The notes under the pieces: generated by a model
What the model saw: only the letters and a program-made list of their open reading frames with translations
Databases searched by the model: none
What the model was told of the DNA's origin: nothing
Assembly (NCBI GenBank): GCA_039817885.1
Contig: JBCBUY010000054.1
Location: 1-19,845 of the forward strand
Direction of reading: 5' to 3'
Length of the DNA: 19,845 nucleotides
From: CALLCD01 sp039817885
GTDB taxonomy: Bacteria; Pseudomonadota; Alphaproteobacteria; Caulobacterales; Hyphomonadaceae
Shown here: piece by piece, positions 1 through 8,277 of the stretch
How positions within the stretch are numbered: the first letter of the stretch is position 1
Layout of the letters: each line of letters opens with the position of its first letter
Position numbers and translations under genes: made by a program

Positions 1-1509
1 CCGGATCCTGATTTTTCGCCAGTGCTCAGCCGGTTGGAGATGATCGAGGGTCTGCTCTCTGGGTCGGACCCCGAAATGGAGTCACTGTCCAACCGGGTTG
101 GATCGATTTCAGATCGTATGGAGACGATCCAAACACAACTGACGGCAATCCCAGCAAATGACACATCGGGTGTGTCAGAGCGTGTTCACGAACTCTCCGC
201 CGCGATCACGGAGAAACAATGGGTGGATCTGCGACCGCTGGAGGCGCGCATGGCTCGGCTCGAAGCGGTTCTACAAACGACGGGAGCTCCGGAACTTGAT
301 CTGACATCCGTACACGGCGCGATCGCGGATGTGCAACTACAATTGGAGGGATTGCGCCCAACAGATCCGGACCTTTCACCCTTGCAAGGCCAGCTGGATC
401 ATATTGTGCAGACGGTGGCCGACCTTCGTCAAAATCAGAATAGCGCGGGCGCTGAAACGCTTGACATGATTACCGGTCAGCTTGGTGCTATTTCGTCGGC
501 TCTCGCGACTATGGAGCAGCCCGATCTGGAGGCGGTCAGAGAGCGACTATCGGGGATCGAACGGCTGCTTTCAGAGGTGGCTTTGCCGAACCTCGACCCG
601 ATCCAGGAGCAATTGCAGGGTCTGCATGTGCGCCTGGCGAATTTTGAGGGCGCTTTGATTGCCCAGGCCGAAAGCGCAGCTGACCTGGAACCGGTCCAAC
701 GGCAGATGGAACTCCTGGCGTCCAGAATGATGGTGCCCGACCAGAACTTTGACATTGTGTACGGACGCCTTGCTAGCTTGACCGAAACCATCACAGGGAT
801 AGAATCCGTACTCGGATCAATCCGGGCTCAGCTCGGATCAGGACAATATGGGGCTGGTCAGGGGCTAGAAACGGTCGAACGTCGGTTGGCGGTTTTGCAG
901 GACTCCCTTATGGGGCTACATCAGCCTGATCTGGGGCCTGTTATCGGACAATTGCGGGCCATGGACAGCCGCCTCGACTTTGGGTCCCTCGAAAGCCGTC
1001 TCACGGCAATTGAATACTCCCTAGCATCATTGCATCAACTGGTGCGATCGCGGGACAATTCTGAGTATGCCGCTCAGATTCCGCGCCAACCTGCTCCGAG
1101 CTATTTGCCACCCCAACCGCTAGAGACGAGAAATCAATATAGCGCGCCAATCACGCCGCCATCATCGCTCAGCAACACGTCGCTCCGTCAGCCCGAGCCA
1201 CCGCGGCCGCCGGATCCGCTTCAGGCCGAGCGGCGTCCGGACGATAAAGCGAACCTCCTTGTACGGCCGGCCTTTGGTACACCGGATGACTTGGAACGCA
1301 TCAGCGGCGTCGGGCCGAAGCTGCGGGATATGTTGCATGGCGTTGGGGTGTATTATTTCTGGCAAATCGCCGAGTGGACCCCGGATCAGGTTGACTGGGT
1401 CGATAGTTTGTTAGACGCGTTCCATGGCAGGATAGAACGCGACAATTGGGTCAGCCAGGCGCGCATGATGGCGGCCGAACCGACATCTGTACGCCGACCA
1501 GTTGGATAG
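1..1509 (+). CDS. Repetitive coiled-coil protein with C-terminal helix-hairpin-helix domain (5' end outside window)
   Basis: The reading frame is open from base 1, so the true start lies to the left; the first start-like codon inside is GTG at 22 (residues below are numbered from it). Residues 1-337 contain about eleven degenerate copies of an 18-20-residue unit of the form DLxPVxxQLxxIxxxLxxL, for example near residues 116-135, 167-186, 189-208 and 302-321. The heptad-like hydrophobic spacing predicts a long coiled coil. Residues 353-405 are a Pro/Gln/Ser-rich linker. Residues 421-483 match the helix-hairpin-helix domain found at the end of COG3743-type proteins and some complex I-associated proteins: DDLERISGVGPKLRDML, then FWQIAEWT and GRIERDNWVSQA. 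Such domains often bind DNA or proteins; the actual role is unknown. Relatives often have an N-terminal membrane anchor, which cannot be checked here. The gene converges on the amidase, with 12 bases between the stops. Confidence 0.85.
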   Translation, partial: PDPDFSPVLSRLEMIEGLLSGSDPEMESLSNRVGSISDRMETIQTQLTAIPANDTSGVSERVHELSAAITEKQWVDLRPLEARMARLEAVLQTTGAPELDLTSVHGAIADVQLQLEGLRPTDPDLSPLQGQLDHIVQTVADLRQNQNSAGAETLDMITGQLGAISSALATMEQPDLEAVRERLSGIERLLSEVALPNLDPIQEQLQGLHVRLANFEGALIAQAESAADLEPVQRQMELLASRMMVPDQNFDIVYGRLASLTETITGIESVLGSIRAQLGSGQYGAGQGLETVERRLAVLQDSLMGLHQPDLGPVIGQLRAMDSRLDFGSLESRLTAIEYSLASLHQLVRSRDNSEYAAQIPRQPAPSYLPPQPLETRNQYSAPITPPSSLSNTSLRQPEPPRPPDPLQAERRPDDKANLLVRPAFGTPDDLERISGVGPKLRDMLHGVGVYYFWQIAEWTPDQVDWVDSLLDAFHGRIERDNWVSQARMMAAEPTSVRRPVG

Positions 1510-1521
1510 GTCTTTCCAGCA

Positions 1522-2955
1522 CTACGCAAAGAAAATGGGTGGGCGGCGATTGGCCCAGGGTGCGGCACGTTCCAGCTGACCGGCCAGCCCATATAAAAGG
1601 CGTTCTTGTCCGCACCTCGCCCCGAACATCATGCCGAGAGGCAGACCATCCTCGGTCCAATGAAGCGGCACAGACATGGCGGGTGCACCAATCTGATTGA
1701 AGACCGCGCACCACGGCGCGAAAGTGGATACAGCTTCGCCATTCGCCTTCATGTTTGCGGGCGCGAGGCTGAGGACACCCAGTGGATCTGGCTTCCGGGC
1801 AAGGGTCGGCGCAAGGACGACATCGAACGCCCCTTCGATCATAAAATGATCGAAATCAATACCAGCCCTGATGGCAGCTCGATTGGCACGCATCAGCTCA
1901 GCCATGGGTACGGTGTCTCCGAGTTCCGCAAGGCGCAGGGTGACAGGCTCGAGATCATCTGGGCCGAGCACACGACCGAGCTCGGCCTCTCGTGCAGCTT
2001 TGACCATCGCCATGGCTGCTGCCACGGTCATGGGTAAGCCCTTCGACAAAGCAGGGCCATCAAGATCCGGGCCCGCCTCCTCAACACGATGACCGAGGTC
2101 TTCTAGTAGTGCCCGCGCAGAGTCGAGGCCAGCCTGGGCATCCCGATCAGGACGCGTTCCGTTTGGAGCAATGGACCACACCGCGATCCGTAAGGGGCGT
2201 GGGTCAGCGTCAAGAGCGCTTAGAAAACTGGCCTCCGGCGGAAGTGCCACATAGCGGGAGCCGGTTTCCGGGCCGTGGGTGAGGTCAAGCAGCGCTGCAC
2301 TGTCGCGAACCGAGCGGGAGATCACATGCGTGCAGGACTGACCATTCCAGCCCTCCGTAACAGCTGGTCCCATCGGCGTGCGCCCGCGCGATGGTTTCAG
2401 TCCGAATAGGCCGCAACAGGCCGCTGGAATACGGATCGAGCCCCCACCATCGCTCGCCTGGGCGACCGGGACCACGCCGGCGGCAACCGCAGCCGAGGCC
2501 CCGCCGGAAGATCCACCAGATGTCCGAGAGAGATCCCAGGGGTTCCGTGTCGGGCCGAAGAGGAGGCTTTCTGTCGTGGTCGTCAGCCCAAACTCGGGGG
2601 TGGTTGTTGCACCGAACAAGGTGAGGCCAGCGGCGCGATATCTCTTGGTGATCTCGCTGTCATGGTCGGCAATATTGTCTCGCCAGGCGCGGGAGCCATG
2701 GGTGAGGGGCGCACCTTTGATGTCGACCATCAGGTCTTTGGTTGGAAAGGGCACACCCTTAAAGGGGCCATCTAACAAACCAGATTCTATTTGTTCTTGG
2801 CCAATGTGCGGAAACAGATTGGCGAAGCAATTCAATTCTTTTTGAGCGGCATTGGCACGTGAGACAGCTTCGTCCAGAAGCTCCGCAGCTGTCACATCGC
2901 CCCTGCGAACCAGCTCAGCCAAGCCAAGCCCATCATAGTCTGTATAGTCCCGCAT
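1522..2955 (-). CDS. Amidase signature family hydrolase
   Basis: A 477-residue protein of the amidase signature family (GatA, FAAH and nylon-oligomer hydrolase relatives), which hydrolyses carboxamides. The Ser-cisSer-Lys triad is visible: Lys73 in PTKDL, Ser149 in the glycine/serine run SGGSSGG, and nucleophile Ser173 in DGGGSIRIPAA. Length is normal for the family. The ATG at 2955 is preceded by GGGAGG at 5 bases, which supports this start. It is not obviously GatA: gatB and gatC are absent nearby and the substrate is not identifiable, so only a family-level name is justified. It lies 66 bases downstream of pheT on the same strand with no clear terminator between them, so it may be read through from the pheT transcript. 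Its stop faces the stop of the upstream plus-strand gene. Confidence 0.9.
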   Translation of the reverse strand: MRDYTDYDGLGLAELVRRGDVTAAELLDEAVSRANAAQKELNCFANLFPHIGQEQIESGLLDGPFKGVPFPTKDLMVDIKGAPLTHGSRAWRDNIADHDSEITKRYRAAGLTLFGATTTPEFGLTTTTESLLFGPTRNPWDLSRTSGGSSGGASAAVAAGVVPVAQASDGGGSIRIPAACCGLFGLKPSRGRTPMGPAVTEGWNGQSCTHVISRSVRDSAALLDLTHGPETGSRYVALPPEASFLSALDADPRPLRIAVWSIAPNGTRPDRDAQAGLDSARALLEDLGHRVEEAGPDLDGPALSKGLPMTVAAAMAMVKAAREAELGRVLGPDDLEPVTLRLAELGDTVPMAELMRANRAAIRAGIDFDHFMIEGAFDVVLAPTLARKPDPLGVLSLAPANMKANGEAVSTFAPWCAVFNQIGAPAMSVPLHWTEDGLPLGMMFGARCGQERLLYGLAGQLERAAPWANRRPPIFFA

Positions 2956-3021
2956 CCATGCCTCCCAGTTTTTTGAGAAACATGGACCAGATTATCAGCC
3001 TCGGGAAGGCGTGCTCAACGC

Positions 3022-5418
3022 TCAGCCTCGCAGGACGCCGCCTGTCCCCTTGGACACGCCGGCGATGATTTTCTCCGAAATTGCGTCGATCTCCGCATCG
3101 GTTAGTGTGTCACCGCGCGGCTGAAGCGTTACCTCGATTGCGATCGACTTTTTGCCCTCATCGATCCCGGGACCCTGATAAACATCGAAGACACCGACAT
3201 CTGTGATCAACGTCTTTTCTGCTTTTTCAGCTAGGCGAATAATGTCCCCGGCTGGTACATTCTCATCGACGACGAAGGCAAAGTCGCGGCGAACCGGGGT
3301 GAGGTCGGCCTTCTCCAGAACCGGCTTGGTCTTGGTGGCGGCGACTTTCATATTGGGCAGAGCCTGGAGGTTAAGCTCGAACCCGTAGACGGGTCCGTCC
3401 ACATCCAGCGCTTTCAGGACCCGCGGGTGAAGCGCGCCGAAATGGGCAATCGTGGTCTTGGGCCCAAGCGTTAGGCGCGCCGACTTACCCGGATGCCAAT
3501 AGCTGTGACGTGGCTCCGCGATCTGAAACCGCGAAGGTGGTTGGCCGAGGGCTTCAAGTATAGCGTAGAGGTCTGCCTTGGCTGCTTGCGCATCATAGGA
3601 CACGTTTGCGTCTTGCCAGTGACGTTCATTGCTCACCTGCACAAGGGCCGTGACCACAGTTCGTTGATCCTTTGGTCCGTCACCAAGATAGACAGGGCCA
3701 GCCTCGAAGAGGCGCAGGCCTGTCTGACCATGATCGGCCCCTTTCTGAGCCGCGCGGGCAAGGTTCCCAACGATGGATGGGCGCATCTGGTTCAGCTCGC
3801 TGGCAACCGGGTTTGCCACTTCAAGCGCTGGATTGTCGTCTCCGAAAAGACGCGCATGATCCGCTGCCATAAAACTCCAGGTTACGGCCTCCAGAAAGCC
3901 GCGCGATGCCATGACACGGCGAGCGGTTCGGACGCGCTGCTGCAGTGGCGTGGGCCGGCCATGCTTCGTGTCACCCGTTTGGGGCAAGGACGTTGTCGGC
4001 AGCGTGTCATATCCAACAAGTCTCGCGATCTCCTCAACAATGTCGGCAGATTGTTCCATATCGAACCGCCATGTCGGAACTGTGAGATACCAGGCCTCGC
4101 CGGCGTCTTCGACAACGAAGCCGAGATCTTTCAGCATCTTTTTCATGTCTGCCGATTTGACGGATAGACCCGTCAGGCGTTCGACATCTGGTGGGTAGAA
4201 CGTGACTTTCTCCTCGCGAACGAGAGGTGCGCCGGCGATGATGGGTTTGGACACCTTACCACCTGCATGATCCTTGATGAGCGTTACAGCCATTTGCAGG
4301 CCTTCAAGGCAGGAGTTCAAATCCACGCCACGCTCAAACCGGTAGCGCGCATCCGATTGGATGCCCGTTGCGCGTCCTGTCCGCGCCGTCCGCATAGGGT
4401 CGAACCAAGCCGCTTCAAGGAACACATTCGTGGTGGTTTCCGATACCGCGGTGGTTTCACCTCCCATCACGCCGCCGAGGCCGATCGGACCGGAGTCATC
4501 GGCAATGACGCACATATCTTCGGTCACGTCGTAGGTCTTGCCATCAAGCGCCTCGACCTTCTCACCCTTCTTGCCAAGACGGGCCATCACCGTGCCATCG
4601 AGCTTGTCGGCATCATAGGCATGGAGTGGTCGCGCACGATCGAGCGATACATAGTTTGTGACATCAACCAGCAGGCTTTTTGGCTGGATGCCGACGGCTT
4701 TAAGCCTGTCCTGCATCCAGTCCGGGGACGGACCATCTTCGACACCTTGGATCATCACCCCGGCAAAGATCGGGCATGCGTCCTCGTCGACGATGCCGAC
4801 TTCGACCGGGCAATCATAGGATCCGCCAATGGACTTCGTTTCGCGGCTGATAAGGCGCCCGCCACCGGCTGCAGAAAGGTCGCGCGCGATTCCCATAACA
4901 CCGAGCCAGTCCGGCCGGTTCGGGGTGACTTCAAAATCGATAACGGGATCATTTGCACCAAGCGCTTCTGAGGCAGGTGTGCCCAGGTCCCATGCCTCAT
5001 CAAGATCTGCGATGCCGTCATGGTCTTCGCCGGCTTCCAGTTCCTTCGCCGAGCATAGCATGCCATGGCTTTCGACCCCGCGGATCTTGCGGGGTTTTTT
5101 GTCCAGTGAGAAATCGAGGCCTGGGATAAAAGCACCAAGCGGTGCATAGATAGCCGTCATGCCAGCGCGGGCATTGGGCGCGCCGCACACAATCTGCTTC
5201 GTCCCGTCAACCGTCTCCACAGTGCAGACCTTAAGCTTGTCTGCGTCGGGATGGGGCTCAGCAGCAGTCACTTTCGCAATCGTGAACGGGGCCAGTCTTT
5301 CCGCCGGATCTTCAACATGTTCGATCTCCAATCCTATCTGGCCCATAAGGGCAAGGAGGTCGTCGAGCGAAGCTTTGGTGGCCAGGTGATCCTTCAGCCA
5401 GGAGAGTGTGAATTTCAT
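3022..5418 (-). CDS. pheT: Phenylalanine--tRNA ligase beta subunit
   Basis: A 798-residue beta chain of the (alpha-beta)2 phenylalanyl-tRNA synthetase, which charges tRNA-Phe in the cytoplasm. It opens with MKFTLSWLKDHL. An EMAP/tRNA-binding OB domain follows (about residues 40-150, with PHPDADKLKVC and GVESHGMLCSAKEL). Next come the B3/B4 editing region (about 210-380, with DVTNYV and RPLHAYDADKL), the B5 domain (about 400-475) and the catalytic-like core. A C-terminal FDX-ACB anticodon-binding domain (about 705-798, PVRRDFAFVVDE) ends in GVLRG. Length is normal. The ATG at 5418 overlaps the upstream stop as ATGA and has GAGG seven bases before it, so translational coupling to the preceding membrane protein is likely. 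Unusually, pheS is not adjacent: three other genes lie between. Confidence 0.98.
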   Translation of the reverse strand: MKFTLSWLKDHLATKASLDDLLALMGQIGLEIEHVEDPAERLAPFTIAKVTAAEPHPDADKLKVCTVETVDGTKQIVCGAPNARAGMTAIYAPLGAFIPGLDFSLDKKPRKIRGVESHGMLCSAKELEAGEDHDGIADLDEAWDLGTPASEALGANDPVIDFEVTPNRPDWLGVMGIARDLSAAGGGRLISRETKSIGGSYDCPVEVGIVDEDACPIFAGVMIQGVEDGPSPDWMQDRLKAVGIQPKSLLVDVTNYVSLDRARPLHAYDADKLDGTVMARLGKKGEKVEALDGKTYDVTEDMCVIADDSGPIGLGGVMGGETTAVSETTTNVFLEAAWFDPMRTARTGRATGIQSDARYRFERGVDLNSCLEGLQMAVTLIKDHAGGKVSKPIIAGAPLVREEKVTFYPPDVERLTGLSVKSADMKKMLKDLGFVVEDAGEAWYLTVPTWRFDMEQSADIVEEIARLVGYDTLPTTSLPQTGDTKHGRPTPLQQRVRTARRVMASRGFLEAVTWSFMAADHARLFGDDNPALEVANPVASELNQMRPSIVGNLARAAQKGADHGQTGLRLFEAGPVYLGDGPKDQRTVVTALVQVSNERHWQDANVSYDAQAAKADLYAILEALGQPPSRFQIAEPRHSYWHPGKSARLTLGPKTTIAHFGALHPRVLKALDVDGPVYGFELNLQALPNMKVAATKTKPVLEKADLTPVRRDFAFVVDENVPAGDIIRLAEKAEKTLITDVGVFDVYQGPGIDEGKKSIAIEVTLQPRGDTLTDAEIDAISEKIIAGVSKGTGGVLRG

Positions 5419-6050
5419 GGTGTTACCTCGTCGGCTGACGATTGTTCAATTGTTGGGGGTTGTTCTAGGTCTGATGTTGGGCGTGCAGGTGTAAATGCCG
5501 CGAAAATGTCTGTATCGCCTCGTGGGCAAGACCCAACACGGGTCGCCCGGGCGGAGCTGAGCTCAGACGTCTGCCAGCATCTTCTGAAGACGGAACAATA
5601 ACAGATCTTCAGTCGCCAGCTTTGCGTCTCCTGAACAAATTGAAAGACTTGCTCAAAAGTGATGTCATCACGCTTCCAACCTAGCTCGAAGGGCGTGACT
5701 TCCTCGCCAGGTGCAAGTGCTCGGGCTGTCAATGGAGCTCGCGTGATATCGTAATTTCCGGGTAGGCCCGAAAGCAGCCTGCCAGGGTCAGTGATGATCT
5801 TGCCGTCAATTTCGAGTTCCACAGAGTCGATGATCGCAGGTCCGACGCCGCTATTGCGCACGCGGAAGCCAAGATTTGTGTAGGTCGCCGAGTTGTTACT
5901 AAACCCATCGACCTGCAAAATTGGATACACTTCGCCATGCTGCTGGGCGCGCATCACCCGGCCTTGATCCCAGGCGATGAACACGGCCGCCGCCGAGGAG
6001 ATCAACGCGCAAATCGCAATGAGCATTTCGACCTTGTTGCCATTACCCAT
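5415..6050 (-). CDS. Membrane-anchored protein, tandem paralogue 2 (unknown function)
   Basis: Not a family I can name. From the ATG at 6050 it is 211 residues. One hydrophobic helix (about residues 8-26) is followed by a conserved segment FIAWDQGRVMRAQQH, a beta-rich body with LGFRVRNSGVGPAIIDSVEL, and a cysteine motif KICYCSVFRRCWQT near the C-terminus. The tail is Pro/Thr/Ser-rich. It is clearly paralogous to the gene immediately upstream (6096-6728). The start at 6050 is chosen because it aligns MGNGNKVEM with MGNDNKVEM of the paralogue; an in-frame ATG at 6065 would add five residues, and neither has a strong Shine-Dalgarno. The topology suggests a single N-terminal anchor with a periplasmic or cytoplasmic soluble domain; orientation is not settled. 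Its stop overlaps the pheT start by 4 bases. Confidence 0.85.
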   Translation of the reverse strand: MGNGNKVEMLIAICALISSAAAVFIAWDQGRVMRAQQHGEVYPILQVDGFSNNSATYTNLGFRVRNSGVGPAIIDSVELEIDGKIITDPGRLLSGLPGNYDITRAPLTARALAPGEEVTPFELGWKRDDITFEQVFQFVQETQSWRLKICYCSVFRRCWQTSELSSARATRVGSCPRGDTDIFAAFTPARPTSDLEQPPTIEQSSADEVTP

Positions 6051-6650
6051 TTCGGTCGGTCTCATTGCTTAGGGAATAGATGTCCGGGCTTTGGATCATT
6101 CTGCGTCGCCCTGCTCGACAGTTCTCACACCGCCGCCTTCGGCTCCCCGTACCAGAGGGGACTGCAGTCCAAGTTCGGTGAAAATATCCGTCTCTGAAAG
6201 GTCGCAGCTGTCAACGCGGTCGGCGAACGACGACCCAAGCCTTCTGGTTTTCCAGCAACGATCAAATACGGAGCAATAACAGATTTGTATTATCCAAGTT
6301 TCTGATGTTTGGCCAAAAGCGAGCAATTCTCCCTGATCAATCTCGCCTGTTTTCCACTTGATGGATACGGGAACAATATCTGCACTTGGCGCAAGTGATC
6401 GTCCTGCAACATTTCGCCACGAGACATTGCGCGTGAACGGGAGACCTTCAATGATCGGAACAAGGCTATCGACGCGTTCGCCATCGATCGTAAGGTCGAC
6501 GGAATAAATCCGAGCAGGGCCCACACCAGTATTGGTAATGCGAAGCCCAAGCTCTGATCCATATGACTCGTTGGATATGATCCCATCGATCTGCAGCACG
6601 GGAAGAACATCGGCATGTTGCTGGGCGCGCATCACCCGGCCTTGATCCCA
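5941..6650. repeat. Tandem gene duplication (5415-6050 and 6096-6728) with a 32-base identical core
   Basis: The two membrane-anchored genes are direct tandem copies about 680 bases apart. Bases 5941-5972 and 6619-6650 are identical over 32 positions; they encode the DQGRVMRAQQH region. Flanking bases match imperfectly, while the 3' halves have diverged strongly. This is what I read directly; whether it reflects recent duplication or local gene conversion is inference. Confidence 0.85.
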
Positions 6651-6728
6651 CGCAATGAACACCGCCACCATAGAGGATACGAGTGCGCATAGGGCGATGA
6701 ACATTTCGACCTTGTTGTCATTACCCAT
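6096..6728 (-). CDS. Membrane-anchored protein, tandem paralogue 1 (unknown function)
   Basis: A 210-residue paralogue of the next gene downstream, function unknown. It begins MGNDNKVEMFIALCALVSS, giving one transmembrane helix at about residues 8-26, followed by FIAWDQGRVMRAQQH. The body contains LGLRITNTGVGPARIYSVDL, and a cysteine motif ICYCSVFDRCWKT lies about three quarters along. The pattern NTGVGPA resembles the beta-sandwich-like segments of other single-pass hypothetical proteins; that is only a resemblance. The ATG at 6728 overlaps the ASCH gene stop by 8 bases and has a GGGGG run about seven bases upstream. An in-frame ATG at 6755 is possible but has no Shine-Dalgarno and does not align with the paralogue. 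It lies inside the pheS-pheT operon. Confidence 0.85.
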   Translation of the reverse strand: MGNDNKVEMFIALCALVSSMVAVFIAWDQGRVMRAQQHADVLPVLQIDGIISNESYGSELGLRITNTGVGPARIYSVDLTIDGERVDSLVPIIEGLPFTRNVSWRNVAGRSLAPSADIVPVSIKWKTGEIDQGELLAFGQTSETWIIQICYCSVFDRCWKTRRLGSSFADRVDSCDLSETDIFTELGLQSPLVRGAEGGGVRTVEQGDAE

Positions 6729-7203
6729 GAGATACCCCCAGAGCGGTATAGCCATTTGCGAAGGCTTCTGCGCGCTCGGCTTTCAGCGCCTCTTGTGCCA
6801 TTGCGGTAAAATCCTCATCCAGAATTCGGGTCACCTTGAAGGTCTCGAAGATCACGTTCATATCGAGAGCCCAGGTCTTCTCGCGCTGATAATAGGCCTG
6901 ATGAACATCGCGCCAATACCGATAGGAGAGGTCGCCTTCGCCCTCTAAAGCAGCCATTTCCGGCGTCACGTCATCGAAGCGCAGGATCTGCAGGGACACG
7001 GTTTCAATCTCGCATAGAGGGATGTCTTCGCTGCTCAGACAAATCTGACGTTCTCCAATCTCAGCCTCCGGTCCATGCACAGCCGCATAACATGTGCCCG
7101 TCTTCACGCCCGCCACAACCAGCGCGGCGAGGCGGTCAGCCATTGCTGGGCTGTCCCCGAACTTGAACGTTTTCAGTCCTTTATATGAGGGCTGAGTGTC
7201 CAC
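6721..7203 (-). CDS. ASCH domain protein (DUF984/YhfF-like)
   Basis: From the GTG at 7203 this is a 160-residue protein. It matches the ASCH-fold family formerly called DUF984, with YhfF-like members: FKFGDSPAMADRLAALV, GVKTGTCY, CEIETVSLQILRFDDV, then EGEGDLSYRYWRDVHQAYY and a closing ETFKV segment. ASCH domains have a PUA-like fold. They are predicted to bind RNA or nucleotides, and one member (YqfB) hydrolyses N4-acetylcytidine; activity here is not known. The GTG shares its G with the pheS stop (TAGTG), giving tight coupling. A longer in-frame extension upstream would lie within pheS and gives Arg-rich sequence unlike the family, so it is rejected. Its own stop overlaps the next gene by 8 bases. 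The position inside a tRNA-synthetase operon is notable for a putative RNA-binding protein. Confidence 0.88.
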   Translation of the reverse strand: MDTQPSYKGLKTFKFGDSPAMADRLAALVVAGVKTGTCYAAVHGPEAEIGERQICLSSEDIPLCEIETVSLQILRFDDVTPEMAALEGEGDLSYRYWRDVHQAYYQREKTWALDMNVIFETFKVTRILDEDFTAMAQEALKAERAEAFANGYTALGVSHG

Positions 7204-8276
7204 TAGCTCAGCCCACCACTCATGCTTGGTGTCAACCAGGGGCGGAAGCCGTAATGGCGGGTCCACTCGGCGTCGGCCTCGAAATAGGGGCGGAGGTCCG
7301 GCATGCCGTACTTCAGCATAGCCAGCCGGTCGACGCCGACCCCGAAGGCGAAGCCTTGATATTCGTCTGGATCGATGCCGCAATTGCGCAGCACATTCGG
7401 GTGGACCATCCCAGAGCCGAGGATTTCCATCCAGCGGTCGCCAGCGCCAATCTCGATCGTCTCGCCCTTCTTTGTATATTTCACATCCATCTCCGCTGAG
7501 GGTTCCGTGAAGGGAAAGAAGTGGGGGCGGAAGCGCGCCTCGACGTCATCGACCTCGAAGAAGGCCTTCACGAAATCGATAAGGCAGCCTTTCAAATGCC
7601 CCATATGGATACCCTTTTCGATAACCAGACCTTCGACCTGGTGGAACATTGGCGTGTGGGTCGCATCCCAATCATTCCGATAAACGCGGCCGGGTGCGAT
7701 GATACGAATAGGTGGCTTCTGATCCATCATCGTGCGGATCTGCACAGGACTCGTGTGAGTGCGGAGCACTTTCGGAGCCGCGCCTTCCTGCGGATGAAAG
7801 AAAAACGTGTCGTGGGTTTCCCGCGCCGGATGCCCTTCAGGGAAGTTCAGTGCCGTGAAATTGTGCCAGTCGTCTTCAATGTCCGGACCTTCAGCCACGG
7901 CAAAACCCATATCGCCGAAAATTGCCGCGAGTTCCTCGAAGACCTGCATGACAGGGTGCAGCGCGCCGACAGGCTCGGGGCGTGGGGGCAGGGTGAGATC
8001 TTCTTTTTCGGTCGCGAGTTGGGCATCAAGTGCGGCATCTTCCAGGACGGCCTTGCGGCTCGCCACAGCATCTGCGACACGCGTTTTCAGGGCATTCAAG
8101 GCGGGGCCCATCACCTTCCGTTCTTCCGGGTCCATACCGCCGAGGCCCTTCATCAGGCCCGAAATACGCCCCTTTTTGCCCAGTTCACCGACACGAACGG
8201 TGTCTAGCGCATCCAGGTCGCTTGCGCCCTCCACGGCGGCAATGGCTTCTGCTTCAATGGTTGTGAGGTCAGACAT
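7203..8276 (-). CDS. pheS: Phenylalanine--tRNA ligase alpha subunit
   Basis: A 357-residue catalytic alpha chain of phenylalanyl-tRNA synthetase. The N-terminal 95 residues form the coiled-coil arm that touches tRNA (ELGKKGRISGLMK). The class II core begins near HPVMQVFEEL (107-116). Motif 2 lies around residues 196-216 (GRVYRNDWDATHTPMFHQVEG spans it), and the Phe/ATP pocket residues THTS sit at 173-176. Motif 3 is GFAFGVGVDRLAMLKYG at 308-324. Length and order are normal. The only Shine-Dalgarno-like bases upstream of the ATG (AGGG, eight bases before) lie inside the 3' arm of a strong terminator-like hairpin, so expression is probably gated there. The gene is followed by the ASCH gene rather than pheT. 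Confidence 0.98.
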   Translation of the reverse strand: MSDLTTIEAEAIAAVEGASDLDALDTVRVGELGKKGRISGLMKGLGGMDPEERKVMGPALNALKTRVADAVASRKAVLEDAALDAQLATEKEDLTLPPRPEPVGALHPVMQVFEELAAIFGDMGFAVAEGPDIEDDWHNFTALNFPEGHPARETHDTFFFHPQEGAAPKVLRTHTSPVQIRTMMDQKPPIRIIAPGRVYRNDWDATHTPMFHQVEGLVIEKGIHMGHLKGCLIDFVKAFFEVDDVEARFRPHFFPFTEPSAEMDVKYTKKGETIEIGAGDRWMEILGSGMVHPNVLRNCGIDPDEYQGFAFGVGVDRLAMLKYGMPDLRPYFEADAEWTRHYGFRPWLTPSMSGGLS

Positions 8277-8277
8277 G

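Noticed and set aside
3493..4971. Long open frames on the plus strand opposite pheT (224 and 234 codons)
   Set aside because: They mirror the codon structure of pheT, have no family resemblance, and pheT is certain.
7204..7383. N-terminal extension of the ASCH gene into pheS
   Set aside because: The extra residues are Arg-rich out-of-frame pheS sequence unlike the family; GTG at 7203 gives the normal length.
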